From: Asticcacaulis solisilvae
Lineage (GTDB): Bacteria > Pseudomonadota > Alphaproteobacteria > Caulobacterales > Caulobacteraceae
Reading direction: 5' to 3'
Assembly (NCBI RefSeq): GCF_017875235.1
Contig: NZ_JAGGMI010000017.1
Span: forward strand, 1 to 64,000
DNA length: 64,000 nt
Each line of letters begins with the position of its first letter. The first letter of the stretch is position 1. The notes beneath the pieces are model-generated. The model did no database searches and was not told where the DNA came from. It saw only the letters and a list, made by a program, of their open reading frames with translations. This document shows, in pieces, positions 1 to 9,071 of the stretch. A program made the translations under genes and the position numbers.

Positions 1-66
1 CGGAACCAAGCCTTCGAGCGTAACCATCTCAAGGGCGGTTTGTTCGGCTGACGGCGCTTTGAGCAT
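1..66 (-). CDS. IS1182-like transposase, N-terminal fragment cut by window edge
   Basis: A minus-strand reading frame starts with ATG at 64-66 and runs off the left edge. The 22 visible residues begin MLKAPSAEQ and continue with an ALEMVTLEGLVP segment. This matches the start of IS1182-family transposases, in which LVP is followed by DHLLR. The remaining protein lies outside the window, so intactness cannot be judged. The element's end probably lies between position 67 and about 150. The call rests on recall of the family's N-terminus from a short stretch. Confidence 0.5.
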   Translation of the reverse strand, partial: MLKAPSAEQTALEMVTLEGLVP

Positions 67-120
67 ACCTCAATGAATCAGAAACCCCCGACTTATGCCA
101 GAGGTTTGTCAGCAGTCTGT

Positions 121-137
121 GCCTCGCAAAGCGAGGC
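121..137. repeat. perfect 7-bp hairpin near putative IS end
   Basis: GCCTCGC, a 3-base AAA loop and GCGAGGC form a perfect stem. It sits between the transposase start and the 3' end of the cyclodeaminase-family gene. It could end the minus-strand transcript from 158-1981, although no T-run follows on that strand, or it could be part of an IS terminus. Confidence 0.35.
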
Positions 138-157
138 CTTCCGTGCTTATCCGTGGT

Positions 158-1066
158 TCACATCCCAAGTGCCAGGGTCGCAGCTGCCAGGTCCTGAGAC
201 GCATCGCCGACGCTTTTGAATACGGTGACGACCTCGTCGCGATCCTTGATCGCCGCCACTTCGCACAGGTCGCGCAAGGTCCCGCGTACCGTCTCCAGGG
301 TCAGCCCCGGGCCGATCAGATCACCGGCTTCGCTCAAAGCCGCCGCGCTGTCGATCCAGACGGCATTGCGCATTGTCGCGTCATCGGCCTCGCGCATGGC
401 CGGCGTGTACCCGCCGATCAGCGCGACGTGCTGACCGGCTTTCAGCCAAGCGCCGCGCACCAGTGGCTCCGTGCTCAGGGTCGCGCACGCCACGATGTTG
501 GCTGCCTTCACGCCGGCTTCGAGATCGCCACAGACCTCGGCATCGAAACCGTGTGCACGCAGATGATGCACAAGGCGCTCGGCATTGCCGCGCGTCGGGC
601 TGAAGACTTCGACATGGCGGATGTCGCGCACGGCGCGATAAGCAAAGGCCAGTTCCGTCGCAATGCGCCCCGAACCGATCAACAGCAGCCGATGCGCGGA
701 TTTCACCGCCAACCCATCGGCCGCCAGAGCTGCCACGGCCGCCGTGCGTCGCGCCGTCAGTTCACCCCCGTCGAGCAGTGCCTCGTGCTCGCCCGTCACG
801 GCATCGAAGACCAGATAGCTGGCTGTCACCGCCGGCAGCGATCGCGCGGCATTACCCGGCGTCACATTGACGACCTTGATCCCGCCAAGACTGGCATTCC
901 ACGCCGGCATCAGCAACAGCGAGGCGGCGGGCTCATTTTCCGGCTTGAGGGTATGGATATGACGCTGCGGCGCTTCGACCGCTCGCGTCAGCAGGCGTGG
1001 CAGTTCCTCGACCAGACGGCTGTACGGCAGGGCTTCGATGACATCGACCGACGAATAGATACGCAT
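158..1066 (-). CDS. ornithine cyclodeaminase / mu-crystallin family protein (candidate ketimine reductase or lysine cyclodeaminase)
   Basis: A 302-residue NAD(P)-dependent enzyme of the ornithine cyclodeaminase/mu-crystallin family, full length. The segment GIKVVNVTPGN (about residues 62-72) carries the family's substrate-binding lysine. LLLIGSGRIA (about 126-135) is the Rossmann glycine motif. Members either cyclise ornithine or lysine, or reduce cyclic ketimines such as piperideine-2-carboxylate to L-pipecolate. The neighbours encode pipecolate oxidase-like and aminoadipate-semialdehyde dehydrogenase-like enzymes, so formation of L-pipecolate is the most economical role; that is inference. 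The gene lies 15 bp downstream of the LysR gene on the same strand and is probably cotranscribed with it. Alanine dehydrogenase or proline-ketimine activity cannot be excluded. Confidence 0.85.
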   Translation of the reverse strand: MRIYSSVDVIEALPYSRLVEELPRLLTRAVEAPQRHIHTLKPENEPAASLLLMPAWNASLGGIKVVNVTPGNAARSLPAVTASYLVFDAVTGEHEALLDGGELTARRTAAVAALAADGLAVKSAHRLLLIGSGRIATELAFAYRAVRDIRHVEVFSPTRGNAERLVHHLRAHGFDAEVCGDLEAGVKAANIVACATLSTEPLVRGAWLKAGQHVALIGGYTPAMREADDATMRNAVWIDSAAALSEAGDLIGPGLTLETVRGTLRDLCEVAAIKDRDEVVTVFKSVGDASQDLAAATLALGM

Positions 1067-1081
1067 GTGTTCTCCTTCGAT

Positions 1082-1981
1082 TTAACGATCCGCCGCCGTC
1101 TGAGCCAACAGCCAGTCGCGAAACGCCACCAGTGGCGGGTGAGCCGCGCGTTCGTGCGGCCAGGCGAGATAGTAGGACTCAGCGCTCTGCATCTCGCCCT
1201 CGGGCAGTGCGCGCACCAGTTGGCCGGTGCGTAGTTCGTCCTCGATCAGGAAGACCGGTAAGAGCGCCACGCCCAGACCCGACCGCGCCACCTGGGCCAG
1301 GGTCGCGAACTGATCGAACAACATGCCGTGGACGTGCTCGTCGGGCACATTGTGCTGCCGCAACCAACGCTCCCAAGCATCCGGACGTGTGGTAATATGC
1401 AAAAGCGGCGCGCGGCGCAGGTCGGCAGCCTCTTTGAAATCGTACTGCGCCGCCAGCTCGGGACTACATGCCGGCACGACGATCTCATGACGCAACAAGG
1501 CCGTTTCCGCCCCGCGCCATTGACCCGAGCCGATATGGATAGCGGCATCCATTGGTTCCAGCGCAAAATCGAACACGGTCAGCCGCGTCGTCAGATTGAG
1601 CGTGATGCCCGGGTTTTGCTTCAGGAAATCCGGCAGGCGCGGCGCCAGCCAACGCGTGCCAAAGGTCGGCAGGATGGCCAGGTTCAACGTCCCGCCATGC
1701 GGATTGGCGCGCAAATTCATCGACGCCGTGCCGATCTTGCGCAGCGCATCGCGCACCTCACGCGCATAGGTTTCCCCGCCCGGTGTCAGGCGGATGGTCT
1801 GGCGCTCACGATGGAACAGTTCGACCTCAAGCTGATCTTCCAGGGCCTTGATCTGGCGGCTGACGGCGCTCTGCGTCAGGTTCAACTCACGCGCCGCCGT
1901 CGTGACTGAGCCAGTCCGTGCCGCCGCCTCGAAGGCTTGCAGATGGGACAGGCTGGGCAGGAAGCGGCGGGGACCTAACAT
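1082..1981 (-). CDS. LysR-family transcriptional regulator (GcvA-like)
   Basis: A 299-residue LysR regulator. The N-terminal winged helix-turn-helix spans about residues 8-66, with FEAAARTGSVTTAARELNLT and QSAVSRQIKALE. A periplasmic-binding-protein-like effector domain follows (about 95-295). The sequence is GcvA-like, as in regulators of amino-acid catabolism. It is transcribed away from the flavoenzyme gene at 2074 with a 92-bp shared promoter region, the usual arrangement for a LysR protein controlling a divergent catabolic operon and itself. The likely inducer is a lysine or pipecolate pathway intermediate (inference from context). Confidence 0.92.
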   Translation of the reverse strand: MLGPRRFLPSLSHLQAFEAAARTGSVTTAARELNLTQSAVSRQIKALEDQLEVELFHRERQTIRLTPGGETYAREVRDALRKIGTASMNLRANPHGGTLNLAILPTFGTRWLAPRLPDFLKQNPGITLNLTTRLTVFDFALEPMDAAIHIGSGQWRGAETALLRHEIVVPACSPELAAQYDFKEAADLRRAPLLHITTRPDAWERWLRQHNVPDEHVHGMLFDQFATLAQVARSGLGVALLPVFLIEDELRTGQLVRALPEGEMQSAESYYLAWPHERAAHPPLVAFRDWLLAQTAADR

Positions 1982-1982
1982 T

Positions 1983-1997
1983 ATTCCATTTCAGAAT
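1983..1997. promoter_or_regulatory. candidate LysR operator (ATTC-N7-GAAT)
   Basis: An interrupted dyad ATTC-N7-GAAT lies directly upstream of the LysR start in the LysR/flavoenzyme divergent region. The dyad fits the T-N11-A layout of LysR boxes. A second A/T-rich GATTTGGAAT lies close to the flavoenzyme start and may be part of its ribosome-binding region. Confidence 0.35.
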
Positions 1998-2073
1998 GAC
2001 ATGATGCGCAAACAGCGCTTTAAGTGCCCAATATAGCGCGTATTATGCGTTTGAACATACCGATTTGGAATAA

Positions 2074-3357
2074 ATGCCGACACCCGCCACGACACACGGA
2101 CTATGGGCCATGACGGCCCCTGAGGCGCCCGCGACGACCACGCTGAGCGGCGATGTGCGCGCCGATGTCGCCATTGTCGGTGGCGGTTATACCGGCCTGT
2201 CGACGGCGCTTCACCTGGCCAAGCGCGGCATCAAGGCCGTCGTGCTGGAAGCCGGACCGGTCGGCTTTGGCGGCGCCGGCCGCAATGTCGGCCTGGTCAA
2301 TGCCGGCATGTGGGTCATGCCGGACGAACTGCCGAACGTCCTGGGCGCTGTCCACGGCGACCGCCTTTTGACCCTGCTGGGCGATGCGCCGGCCGCCGTG
2401 TTCGAGATCGTCCGCACGTACAATATCGCCTGCGAACTGCGCACCGAAGGCACGCTGCACTGTGCGGTTGGCCCTGCCGGCCTCGAAGAACTCAAGGCGC
2501 GCGAAGCCCAATGGCAAGCGCGCGGCGCGCCGGTCCGCCTGCTCGATGCACAGGAAACCGCGCAACGCATCGGCTCGAATGCCTATTCCGGCGCACTGCT
2601 CGACCGGCGCGCCGGCACCATCCAGCCGCTGGCCTATGTTCGCGGCCTGGCCGATGCCGCGCTGAAAGAAGGCGCAATCATCCACACCCAGTCGCCGGTA
2701 TCGGGTGTCGAAACGGCCTCCGCCGGTTGGCGTGTTATGACCGGCAATGGTTCGGCGACGGCACCGTGGGTGGTCATGGCGACCGATGCCTACACGCAAG
2801 GTCCGTGGGAGATCATCCGCCGCGAACAGGTCCACCTGCCCTATTTCAACCTGGCGACCGAGCCCCTGCCTGACGATGTCCGCGCCACCATCCTGCCCGG
2901 CGGCGAAGGCGCGTGGGACACGAAAGAAGTCCTGTCGTCCTTCCGCATGGATGCGCGCGGCCGGCTGGTTTTCGGCAGCGTCGGCGCTTTGAAGGGCACC
3001 GGTCACGCCATCCATCGCGACTGGGGCTTAAGGGCGCTGCATCGCCTGTTCCCCCAACTGGGCAAGGTGAAGTTTGAGGCCGAGTGGTACGGCCAGATCG
3101 GCATGACCGACGACAATCTGCCGCGCTTCCACAAGTTCGCCGACAAGGTCATCGGCATCAGCGGTTATAATGGACGCGGCATTGCGCCGGGGACAGTCAT
3201 GGGCCGGACCCTGGCCGAGCTGATCGCCGCCGAAAAAGGCGAAGCCGACCTGCCCCTGCCCGTCACCACGCCGCAGGAAGTGAAGATGCGGGCGTTGAAA
3301 GAAGTTTTCTACGAGGTCGGCGCACAGGCCGTGCACCTGACCGATTCACGATTCTAA
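2074..3357 (+). CDS. FAD-dependent oxidoreductase, L-pipecolate oxidase-like (AmaA type)
   Basis: A 427-residue DAO-family flavoenzyme. The FAD-binding Rossmann motif VAIVGGGYTGLSTALHLA is near residues 30-47, followed by a conserved GGAGRNVGLVN segment. ISGYNGRGIAPGT near residue 365 is the typical C-terminal FAD contact. The length and architecture match AmaA of Pseudomonas putida, which oxidises L-pipecolate to piperideine-6-carboxylate. The next gene encodes the dehydrogenase that uses the hydrolysed product, which supports this role. It is the first gene of a plus-strand operon. Gamma-glutamylputrescine oxidase-type enzymes are close relatives, so the substrate is inferred. Confidence 0.82.
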   Translation: MPTPATTHGLWAMTAPEAPATTTLSGDVRADVAIVGGGYTGLSTALHLAKRGIKAVVLEAGPVGFGGAGRNVGLVNAGMWVMPDELPNVLGAVHGDRLLTLLGDAPAAVFEIVRTYNIACELRTEGTLHCAVGPAGLEELKAREAQWQARGAPVRLLDAQETAQRIGSNAYSGALLDRRAGTIQPLAYVRGLADAALKEGAIIHTQSPVSGVETASAGWRVMTGNGSATAPWVVMATDAYTQGPWEIIRREQVHLPYFNLATEPLPDDVRATILPGGEGAWDTKEVLSSFRMDARGRLVFGSVGALKGTGHAIHRDWGLRALHRLFPQLGKVKFEAEWYGQIGMTDDNLPRFHKFADKVIGISGYNGRGIAPGTVMGRTLAELIAAEKGEADLPLPVTTPQEVKMRALKEVFYEVGAQAVHLTDSRF

Positions 3358-3365
3358 AGGACCAG

Positions 3366-4922
3366 ATGATGGAAGCGACAATGAAGATCACGTCAGCTTG
3401 GAACGCGAGCGAAGCCAATATTCGCTCGGTACTCCTTGCCCTTGGCGTGAAAGAAGAAGCCTTTACCGGAGGTGGTTTGGACGTACACTCTCCTATAACG
3501 GGCAACCGTATCGCCCAGGTCGTCGCGGCATCGACAGCAGAAACCAACGCGGCGATTAATATAGCCCATGAGGCCTTTCTGACGTGGCGCACCGTTCCCG
3601 CTCCCAAGCGCGGCGAACTGGTCCGTCTGTTCGGTGAAGAACTTCGCGCCCATAAAAAGGCTTTGGGATGGCTGGTATCGCTCGAAGTCGGCAAGGTGAA
3701 GTCCGAAGGCCTGGGCGAAGTCCAGGAAATGATCGACATCTGTGATTTCGCAGTCGGTCTGAGCCGCCAGATCTACGGCCTGACCATCGCCACCGAACGC
3801 AGCCAGCACCGCATGATGGAAACCTGGCATCCGCTCGGCGTCTGCGGCATCATCTCGGCCTTCAACTTCCCCGTCGCCGTCTGGGCGTGGAATGCCGCCC
3901 TGGCTCTGGTCTGCGGCAATGCCATCGTCTGGAAGCCGTCGGAAAAGTCGCCGCTGACCGGCATCGCCACCCACGCCATTTTCGACCGCGCGCTGAAGCG
4001 CTACGTCAACGAAGGCTATGATGCACCGGACGGCCTGTCGGCCCTGGTCATCGGCGGCCGCGACATCGGCGAAACCCTGGTCGACCATCATAAGGTCGCA
4101 CTGATCTCCGCCACCGGCTCGACCGCCATGGGCCGCGCTGTCGGTCCGAAATTGGCCGCGCGTTTTGCGCGCTCGATCCTGGAACTGGGTGGCAACAATG
4201 CTGCCATCGTCGCCCCGACCGCCGATCTCGACCTGACGCTGCGTGGCGTCGCCTTTGCCGCCATGGGCACGGCCGGCCAGCGCTGCACGACGCTGCGCCG
4301 TCTGTTCCTGCACGACAGCATCCACGACGCCTTTGTGACGCGTCTGAAGGCGGCCTTTGCCTCGGTCAAGATCGGCAACCCGATGGAAGACGGTACCCTG
4401 GTCGGCCCACTGATCGACAAGGCGGCGTTTGACGGTTTTGAAAAGGCCATTGCCGAAGCCAAGGCGGCCGGCGGCAAGGTCACTGGCGGTGAACGCGTCA
4501 CCGTCGCCGGCGACGCCAGCTACTATGTCCGCCCGGCCATAGTCGAAATGAGCGAACACTCAGGGCCGATGCTGCGCGAAACCTTCGCACCCATCCTCTA
4601 TGTCATGCGCTATTCGACGATCGATCAAGCCATCGCTTGGCAGAACGATGTCGGCGCCGGCCTGTCGTCGTCGATCTTCACCAACGACATCCGCGAAGCC
4701 GAACTCTTCATGTCGGCGGCGGGTTCGGACTGCGGCATCGCCAATGTCAATATCGGTACGTCGGGCGCGGAAATCGGCGGCGCCTTCGGCGGCGAAAAGG
4801 AAACCGGCGGCGGCCGCGAATCCGGCTCGGACAGCTGGCGCGCCTACATGCGCCGCGCCACCAACACCATCAATTACGGCAGCACCTTGCCGCTGGCCCA
4901 GGGCGTGAAGTTCGATGTCTAA
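3366..4922 (+). CDS. amaB: L-aminoadipate-semialdehyde (piperideine-6-carboxylate) dehydrogenase, ALDH7 family
   Basis: A 518-residue aldehyde dehydrogenase of the ALDH7 (antiquitin) type. It has the folding and NAD-binding segments [18 protein letters not shown] and [11 protein letters not shown]. The general-base segment is [11 protein letters not shown], the catalytic cysteine lies in [13 protein letters not shown], and the typical C-terminal [19 protein letters not shown] is present. ALDH7 enzymes oxidise alpha-aminoadipate semialdehyde, in equilibrium with piperideine-6-carboxylate, to 2-aminoadipate. The gene starts 8 bp after the flavoenzyme stop and overlaps gcdH by 8 bp, so it is firmly in the operon. 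An alternative start lies at the methionine six codons downstream. Confidence 0.88.
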   Translation: MMEATMKITSAWNASEANIRSVLLALGVKEEAFTGGGLDVHSPITGNRIAQVVAASTAETNAAINIAHEAFLTWRTVPAPKRGELVRLFGEELRAHKKALGWLVSLEVGKVKSEGLGEVQEMIDICDFAVGLSRQIYGLTIATERSQHRMMETWHPLGVCGIISAFNFPVAVWAWNAALALVCGNAIVWKPSEKSPLTGIATHAIFDRALKRYVNEGYDAPDGLSALVIGGRDIGETLVDHHKVALISATGSTAMGRAVGPKLAARFARSILELGGNNAAIVAPTADLDLTLRGVAFAAMGTAGQRCTTLRRLFLHDSIHDAFVTRLKAAFASVKIGNPMEDGTLVGPLIDKAAFDGFEKAIAEAKAAGGKVTGGERVTVAGDASYYVRPAIVEMSEHSGPMLRETFAPILYVMRYSTIDQAIAWQNDVGAGLSSSIFTNDIREAELFMSAAGSDCGIANVNIGTSGAEIGGAFGGEKETGGGRESGSDSWRAYMRRATNTINYGSTLPLAQGVKFDV

Positions 4923-6084
4923 ATTCCAGTGGGACGATCCGTTTCTGCTCGACGCGCAACTGAGCGAAGACGAACGCGCCATCCGCGACGCTGCCCGCGA
5001 CTATGCCCAAAGCGACCTGATGCCGCGCGTGCTCAAGGCCTATTCGGACGAATATACCGATCGCGCCATCTTCAACGAGATGGGGGCCATCGGCCTGCTG
5101 GGGGCGACCTTGCCGGAACAGTATGGCGGCGCCGGCGCGTCCTACGTCGCCTATGGCCTGGTGGCGCGTGAAGTCGAGCGCGTCGATTCCGGCTATCGCT
5201 CGATGATGAGCGTCCAGTCGTCGCTGGTCATGTACCCGATCTATGCCTACGGCACCGAGGCGCAGAAGCAGAAGTACCTGCCCAAGCTCGCCAGCGGTGA
5301 ATGGGTCGGCTGCTTCGGCCTGACTGAGCCCGATGCCGGTTCGGACCCCGGCTCGATGCGCTCAAAAGCCGAGAAGATCGACGGCGGCTACCGCCTGACC
5401 GGCACCAAGATGTGGATTTCCAATTCGCCGATCGCCGACGTCTTTGTCGTGTGGGCCAAGCTGGACGACGTCATCCGCGGCTTTGTGATCGACAAGGGTG
5501 TAAAGGGCCTGTCGGCGCCGAAGATCCACGGCAAGCTGTCCCTGCGCGCCTCGATCACCGGCGAGATCGTCATGGACGGCGTAGAGGTCGGTGAGGATGC
5601 CTTGCTGCCGGAAGTCTCAGGTCTGAAGGGGCCGTTCGGTTGCCTCAACCGCGCGCGCTACGGCATCGCGTGGGGCGCCATGGGCGCCGCTGAAGACTGC
5701 TGGCACCGCGCACGTCAGTATGGCCTCGATCGCCAGCAGTTCGGCCGGCCGCTGGCCCAGACCCAGCTTTTCCAGAAGAAACTGGCCGACATGCAGACCG
5801 AAATCACCCTGGGCCTCCAGGCGGCTTTGCGCGTCGGGCAGTTGTTCGACGCCGGCCAGATGCAGCCCGAGATGATCAGCCTGATCAAGCGCAACAACTG
5901 TGGCAAGGCGCTCGACATTGCCCGCCAGGCCCGCGACATGCATGGCGGTAACGGCATCCATGAAGAGTTCCACGTCATGCGCCACGCCCAAAATCTCGAG
6001 ACGGTGAATACCTACGAAGGTACGCACGACGTCCACGCACTAATTCTGGGACGCGCCCAAACCGGCCTTCAGGCGTTTTACTGA
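4915..6084 (+). CDS. gcdH: glutaryl-CoA dehydrogenase
   Basis: A 389-residue acyl-CoA dehydrogenase. Features include the FAD-binding [15 protein letters not shown] segment (about 140-154), the substrate-loop [18 protein letters not shown], and [23 protein letters not shown] at the C-terminus, with the catalytic glutamate in TYEGTHD. The overall pattern (start at [36 protein letters not shown]) is that of glutaryl-CoA dehydrogenase, which oxidatively decarboxylates glutaryl-CoA to crotonyl-CoA in lysine degradation. The start codon overlaps the end of the preceding dehydrogenase gene. A repetitive palindromic segment separates it from the CoA-transferase gene. Confidence 0.92.
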   Translation: MSKFQWDDPFLLDAQLSEDERAIRDAARDYAQSDLMPRVLKAYSDEYTDRAIFNEMGAIGLLGATLPEQYGGAGASYVAYGLVAREVERVDSGYRSMMSVQSSLVMYPIYAYGTEAQKQKYLPKLASGEWVGCFGLTEPDAGSDPGSMRSKAEKIDGGYRLTGTKMWISNSPIADVFVVWAKLDDVIRGFVIDKGVKGLSAPKIHGKLSLRASITGEIVMDGVEVGEDALLPEVSGLKGPFGCLNRARYGIAWGAMGAAEDCWHRARQYGLDRQQFGRPLAQTQLFQKKLADMQTEITLGLQAALRVGQLFDAGQMQPEMISLIKRNNCGKALDIARQARDMHGGNGIHEEFHVMRHAQNLETVNTYEGTHDVHALILGRAQTGLQAFY

Positions 6085-6117
6085 TGTTTAATCGCAGGTT
6101 TCACTACTCCGTTACTC

Positions 6118-6166
6118 CTCCCCAGCGTGCTGGGGAGGGGGACCGCACGACGGCCGCTTGCGGCCG
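6118..6166. repeat. intergenic palindromic repeat (REP-like) between gcdH and CoA-transferase
   Basis: Two adjacent hairpins: CTCCCCAG-cgtg-CTGGGGAG at 6118-6137 and CGGCCGC-tt-GCGGCCG at 6151-6166. G-rich sequence follows up to about 6190. The base composition is unlike flanking coding DNA and resembles the dispersed CTCCCC-type palindromes common between genes in this group. Other CTCCC-type hairpins lie at 10283, 21743 and 28708. It may weaken transcription between the operon halves. Confidence 0.6.
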
Positions 6167-6211
6167 AGATGCGGTGGTGGGGGCTCTTCCTTTCTTCCCG
6201 GAGTCGCTGCT

Positions 6212-7366
6212 GTGAAGCCGCTCGCCGGTCTCAAGGTCCTCGAACTCGCACGCATCCTGGCCGGCCCATGGTGCGGTCAATTGCTGGCCGACCTCGGCGC
6301 CGAAGTTATCAAGGTCGAGCGCTCCGGCGCCGGCGATGATACCCGTCAATGGGGCCCGCCCTTCGTCACCGATACATGCGGAAACGCCTGGGGCGCCGCC
6401 TACTTCCATAGCTGCAATCGCGGCAAGTCATCGGTCGCCATCGACATCGATACCGAAGACGGCCAGGCGGCGGTTCGTGCGCTCGCCGCCGAGGCCGACG
6501 TGGTCATCGAGAACTTCAAAGTCGGCGGATTGGCGAAATATGGCCTCGATTATTCGTCGCTCAAGCGAATAAATCAACGATTGATATACGCATCGATTAC
6601 CGGCTTCGGCCAAGACGGTCCATATGCCGCCCGCGCCGGATACGACTATATCATCCAGGGCATGAGCGGTTTGATGGACATTACCGGCGCTCCGGATGCC
6701 GAACCGCAGAAGGTCGGCGTCGCCATCGTCGACATTTTCACCGGTTTGTACACCGCCACCGCCATTCTGGCCGCCATCCGTGGCCGAGACCTGAGTGGAG
6801 AAGGTTGCCACATCGACATGTCGCTGCTCGATTCGGCGACCGCCATCCTCGCCAACCAGGGCATGAACTATCTGGTCTCAGGCGTATCGCCGACACGACT
6901 CGGGAACGCCCATCCCAACATCGCGCCATATCAGGTGTTCGAAGTCGCCGACGGCCACGTCATCATCGCCGTGGGCAATGATAGCCAGTTCAGAAAATTT
7001 TGCGAAGCCATTGGCGCGAATCATCTTTTGGCCGACGACCTCTACCAATCCAACAAGAACCGCGTCGCCCATCGCGACTCCCTTCAGACAGCGCTTCAAC
7101 CTTCACTTAAAACATTCACTCGGACGCAACTGCTGGCGGCACTTGAAGCGGCTGGCGTCCCCGCCGGACCGATCAATCGCATCGAAGACGTCTTCAATGA
7201 CCCGCAAATCGTCCATCGCGGGATGAAGCTGGACCTGGAGGCCGCCGATGGCTCGCCGGTTTCGGGCATCGCCTCGCCCATCGTCATCAATGGCGTCCGT
7301 ATGGCCGCAGAATCGCCGTCTCCTCGCCTTGGATCCGGGCAACCTACATGGAAATCGTCTCAATGA
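6212..7366 (+). CDS. CaiB/BaiF (class III) CoA-transferase, candidate succinyl-CoA:glutarate CoA-transferase
   Basis: A 384-residue class III CoA-transferase. The N-terminus LAGLKVLELARILAGPWCGQLLADLGAEVIKVE is diagnostic of the family. The catalytic aspartate lies in a GYDYIIQGMSGLMDITG segment and the C-terminal GPINRIEDVFNDPQ is conserved. The GTG at 6212 is chosen because family homology starts there; an upstream in-frame ATG at 6158 lies inside the palindromic repeat. Human SUGCT and bacterial homologues activate glutarate with succinyl-CoA. Next to gcdH this role is likely, feeding glutaryl-CoA to the dehydrogenase. Its stop overlaps the next start (ATGA). Confidence 0.85.
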   Translation: MKPLAGLKVLELARILAGPWCGQLLADLGAEVIKVERSGAGDDTRQWGPPFVTDTCGNAWGAAYFHSCNRGKSSVAIDIDTEDGQAAVRALAAEADVVIENFKVGGLAKYGLDYSSLKRINQRLIYASITGFGQDGPYAARAGYDYIIQGMSGLMDITGAPDAEPQKVGVAIVDIFTGLYTATAILAAIRGRDLSGEGCHIDMSLLDSATAILANQGMNYLVSGVSPTRLGNAHPNIAPYQVFEVADGHVIIAVGNDSQFRKFCEAIGANHLLADDLYQSNKNRVAHRDSLQTALQPSLKTFTRTQLLAALEAAGVPAGPINRIEDVFNDPQIVHRGMKLDLEAADGSPVSGIASPIVINGVRMAAESPSPRLGSGQPTWKSSQ

Positions 7367-9018
7367 ACGCGCGAAACGGCGGAAAAATCCTCGTAGATCA
7401 ACTGTTGATTCAAGGCGTCGATCGCGTCACCTGCGTGCCGGGTGAAAGCTATCTGGCGGCATTGGATGCGATGCACGACGCCAACATCGACGTTTTGATC
7501 TGCCGTCACGAAGGCGGCGCGGCGATCATGGCCGAATCCTACGGCAAGCTGACCGGAAAACCGGGCATCTGTTTCGTCACGCGCGGCCCCGGCGCCATGA
7601 ATGCGGCCCATGGCGTGCACATCGCCCAGCACGATTCGACACCCATGATCCTGTTCATCGGCCAGGTCGAACGCGCCATGCGTGGACGCGGCGCCTTTCA
7701 GGAAATGGACTATGAGGCCGTCTTCGGCAGCACCGCTAAATGGGTCGTCGAGATCAATGACGTCCGCCGCATTCCGGAAGTCGTGGCCCGCGCTTTCGCG
7801 ATCGCGACGCAAGGCCGCCCCGGTCCAGTCGTCATCTCGTTGCCTGAAGACGTGCTGACCGACATCGCCGAAGTGGCCGATAGCGCCGTTATCACGCCTG
7901 TAAAACCAGAGTTATCGATCATCCATCTCCAGCAATTCGAAGCGTATCTACAAAAAGCCAAACGCCCGCTGGTGATTTTGGGTGGCTCGTGCTGGAGCGA
8001 CGAAGGTTCCGCCGCCATTGCCGACTTCGCCGCGCGTTTCAAAATTCCGGTGGCGACCGAATTCCGCCGCACCGCCCTCTTCCCGGCGCTGCACGCCTGC
8101 TATGCCGGCGACCTTGGTTTTGGCCAGAACCCGAAATTGTCGCAGCGCGTCAAGGATGCCGACCTGCTGATCCTGCTCGGAGCGCGCATGGCCGAGGTGC
8201 CGTCGGCCTCCTACACGCTGATCGATATCCCGCGGCCTAAACAGCCGCTCATCCATGTCTTCCCGGACGCCGGTGAGATCGGCAAGGTCTATCAGCCGGC
8301 GCTGGGCATTGTCTGCGCGCCTGATGAATTCGCCAGGTCGCTATCGTATCTCACGGCGCCACTCGATCTCCCGTGGGCGACCGAGACCGAAAACGCCCAT
8401 ATGGACTACCTGACCTGGACCGGTCAGCCCGCGCGCATCCCGGGTGATTTTCAGTATGGCGAAGTGGTGAAGGCGCTGCACGCCGCCCTGCCCGATGACA
8501 CCATTGTCTGCAATGGCGCCGGCAACTACGCCATCTGGCTGCATCGCCACTGGCGCCACTCCAGGCCGCGCACGCAACTGGCGCCAACCTGCGGCAGCGT
8601 GGGCTACAGCGTCCCCGCCGGGGTCATGGCAAAGCGCGCCCGACCCAACCAGACCGTCGTCGTCTTTGCCGGCGACGGCTGCTTCCTGATGCATGGCAAT
8701 GAGTTCGCCACCGCCGTCCAGTACGACATCCCGGTCATTGTCCTCGTCATCGACAACGGCATGTACGGCACGATCCGCATGCATCAGGAGCGCGATTACC
8801 CACACCGCGTTATCGGCACCGACCTAAAGAACCCCGACTTCGCTGCTTATGCAACGGCGTTTGGCGGCCATGGCGAAACCGTGCGCACAACGGCCGAATT
8901 CATGCCGGCGTTTGAGCGCGCGCGCGCCTCCGGCAAACCGGCTATCCTGCACTGCTTCCTCGATCCACAGGCCATCACGCCGGGCAAGACGCTCGACCAG
9001 ATCGCTGCCGGAAACTGA
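7363..9018 (+). CDS. thiamine-diphosphate-dependent enzyme, acetolactate synthase/2-oxoacid decarboxylase-like
   Basis: A 551-residue ThDP enzyme with the three usual domains: Pyr (about 8-175), central (about 190-325) and PP (about 375-535). The activating glutamate lies in CRHEGGAAIMAESYG. The ThDP/Mg-binding motif starts VVFAGDGCFLMHGNE and ends in a DNGMYGT segment. The start at 7363 overlaps the CoA-transferase stop as ATGA and has GGAAA upstream; an in-frame ATG at 7348 is possible. True acetolactate synthase would normally pair with a small IlvN subunit, absent here. The setting suggests it acts on a lysine-pathway 2-oxoacid such as 2-oxoadipate, giving glutarate semialdehyde. That is inference; carboligase activity is the alternative. 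Confidence 0.8.
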   Translation: MNARNGGKILVDQLLIQGVDRVTCVPGESYLAALDAMHDANIDVLICRHEGGAAIMAESYGKLTGKPGICFVTRGPGAMNAAHGVHIAQHDSTPMILFIGQVERAMRGRGAFQEMDYEAVFGSTAKWVVEINDVRRIPEVVARAFAIATQGRPGPVVISLPEDVLTDIAEVADSAVITPVKPELSIIHLQQFEAYLQKAKRPLVILGGSCWSDEGSAAIADFAARFKIPVATEFRRTALFPALHACYAGDLGFGQNPKLSQRVKDADLLILLGARMAEVPSASYTLIDIPRPKQPLIHVFPDAGEIGKVYQPALGIVCAPDEFARSLSYLTAPLDLPWATETENAHMDYLTWTGQPARIPGDFQYGEVVKALHAALPDDTIVCNGAGNYAIWLHRHWRHSRPRTQLAPTCGSVGYSVPAGVMAKRARPNQTVVVFAGDGCFLMHGNEFATAVQYDIPVIVLVIDNGMYGTIRMHQERDYPHRVIGTDLKNPDFAAYATAFGGHGETVRTTAEFMPAFERARASGKPAILHCFLDPQAITPGKTLDQIAAGN

Positions 9019-9071
9019 CAGCTTGTCGCGTAAAGCTTGCCTCGGTAAAACGAGACAAACGGAGGCGCGAC

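Noticed and set aside
95..1234. Long open frame on the plus strand opposite the cyclodeaminase gene
   Set aside because: It is the antisense of a clear family gene, typical of GC-rich DNA, with an Arg/Gln/His-rich product lacking any domain.
6158..6211. Upstream ATG start for the CoA-transferase
   Set aside because: It lies in the palindromic repeat and adds Gly-rich residues not found in the family.
7363..9018. Calling the ThDP enzyme a biosynthetic acetolactate synthase
   Set aside because: No small regulatory subunit gene and no branched-chain biosynthesis neighbours are present; the context is catabolic.
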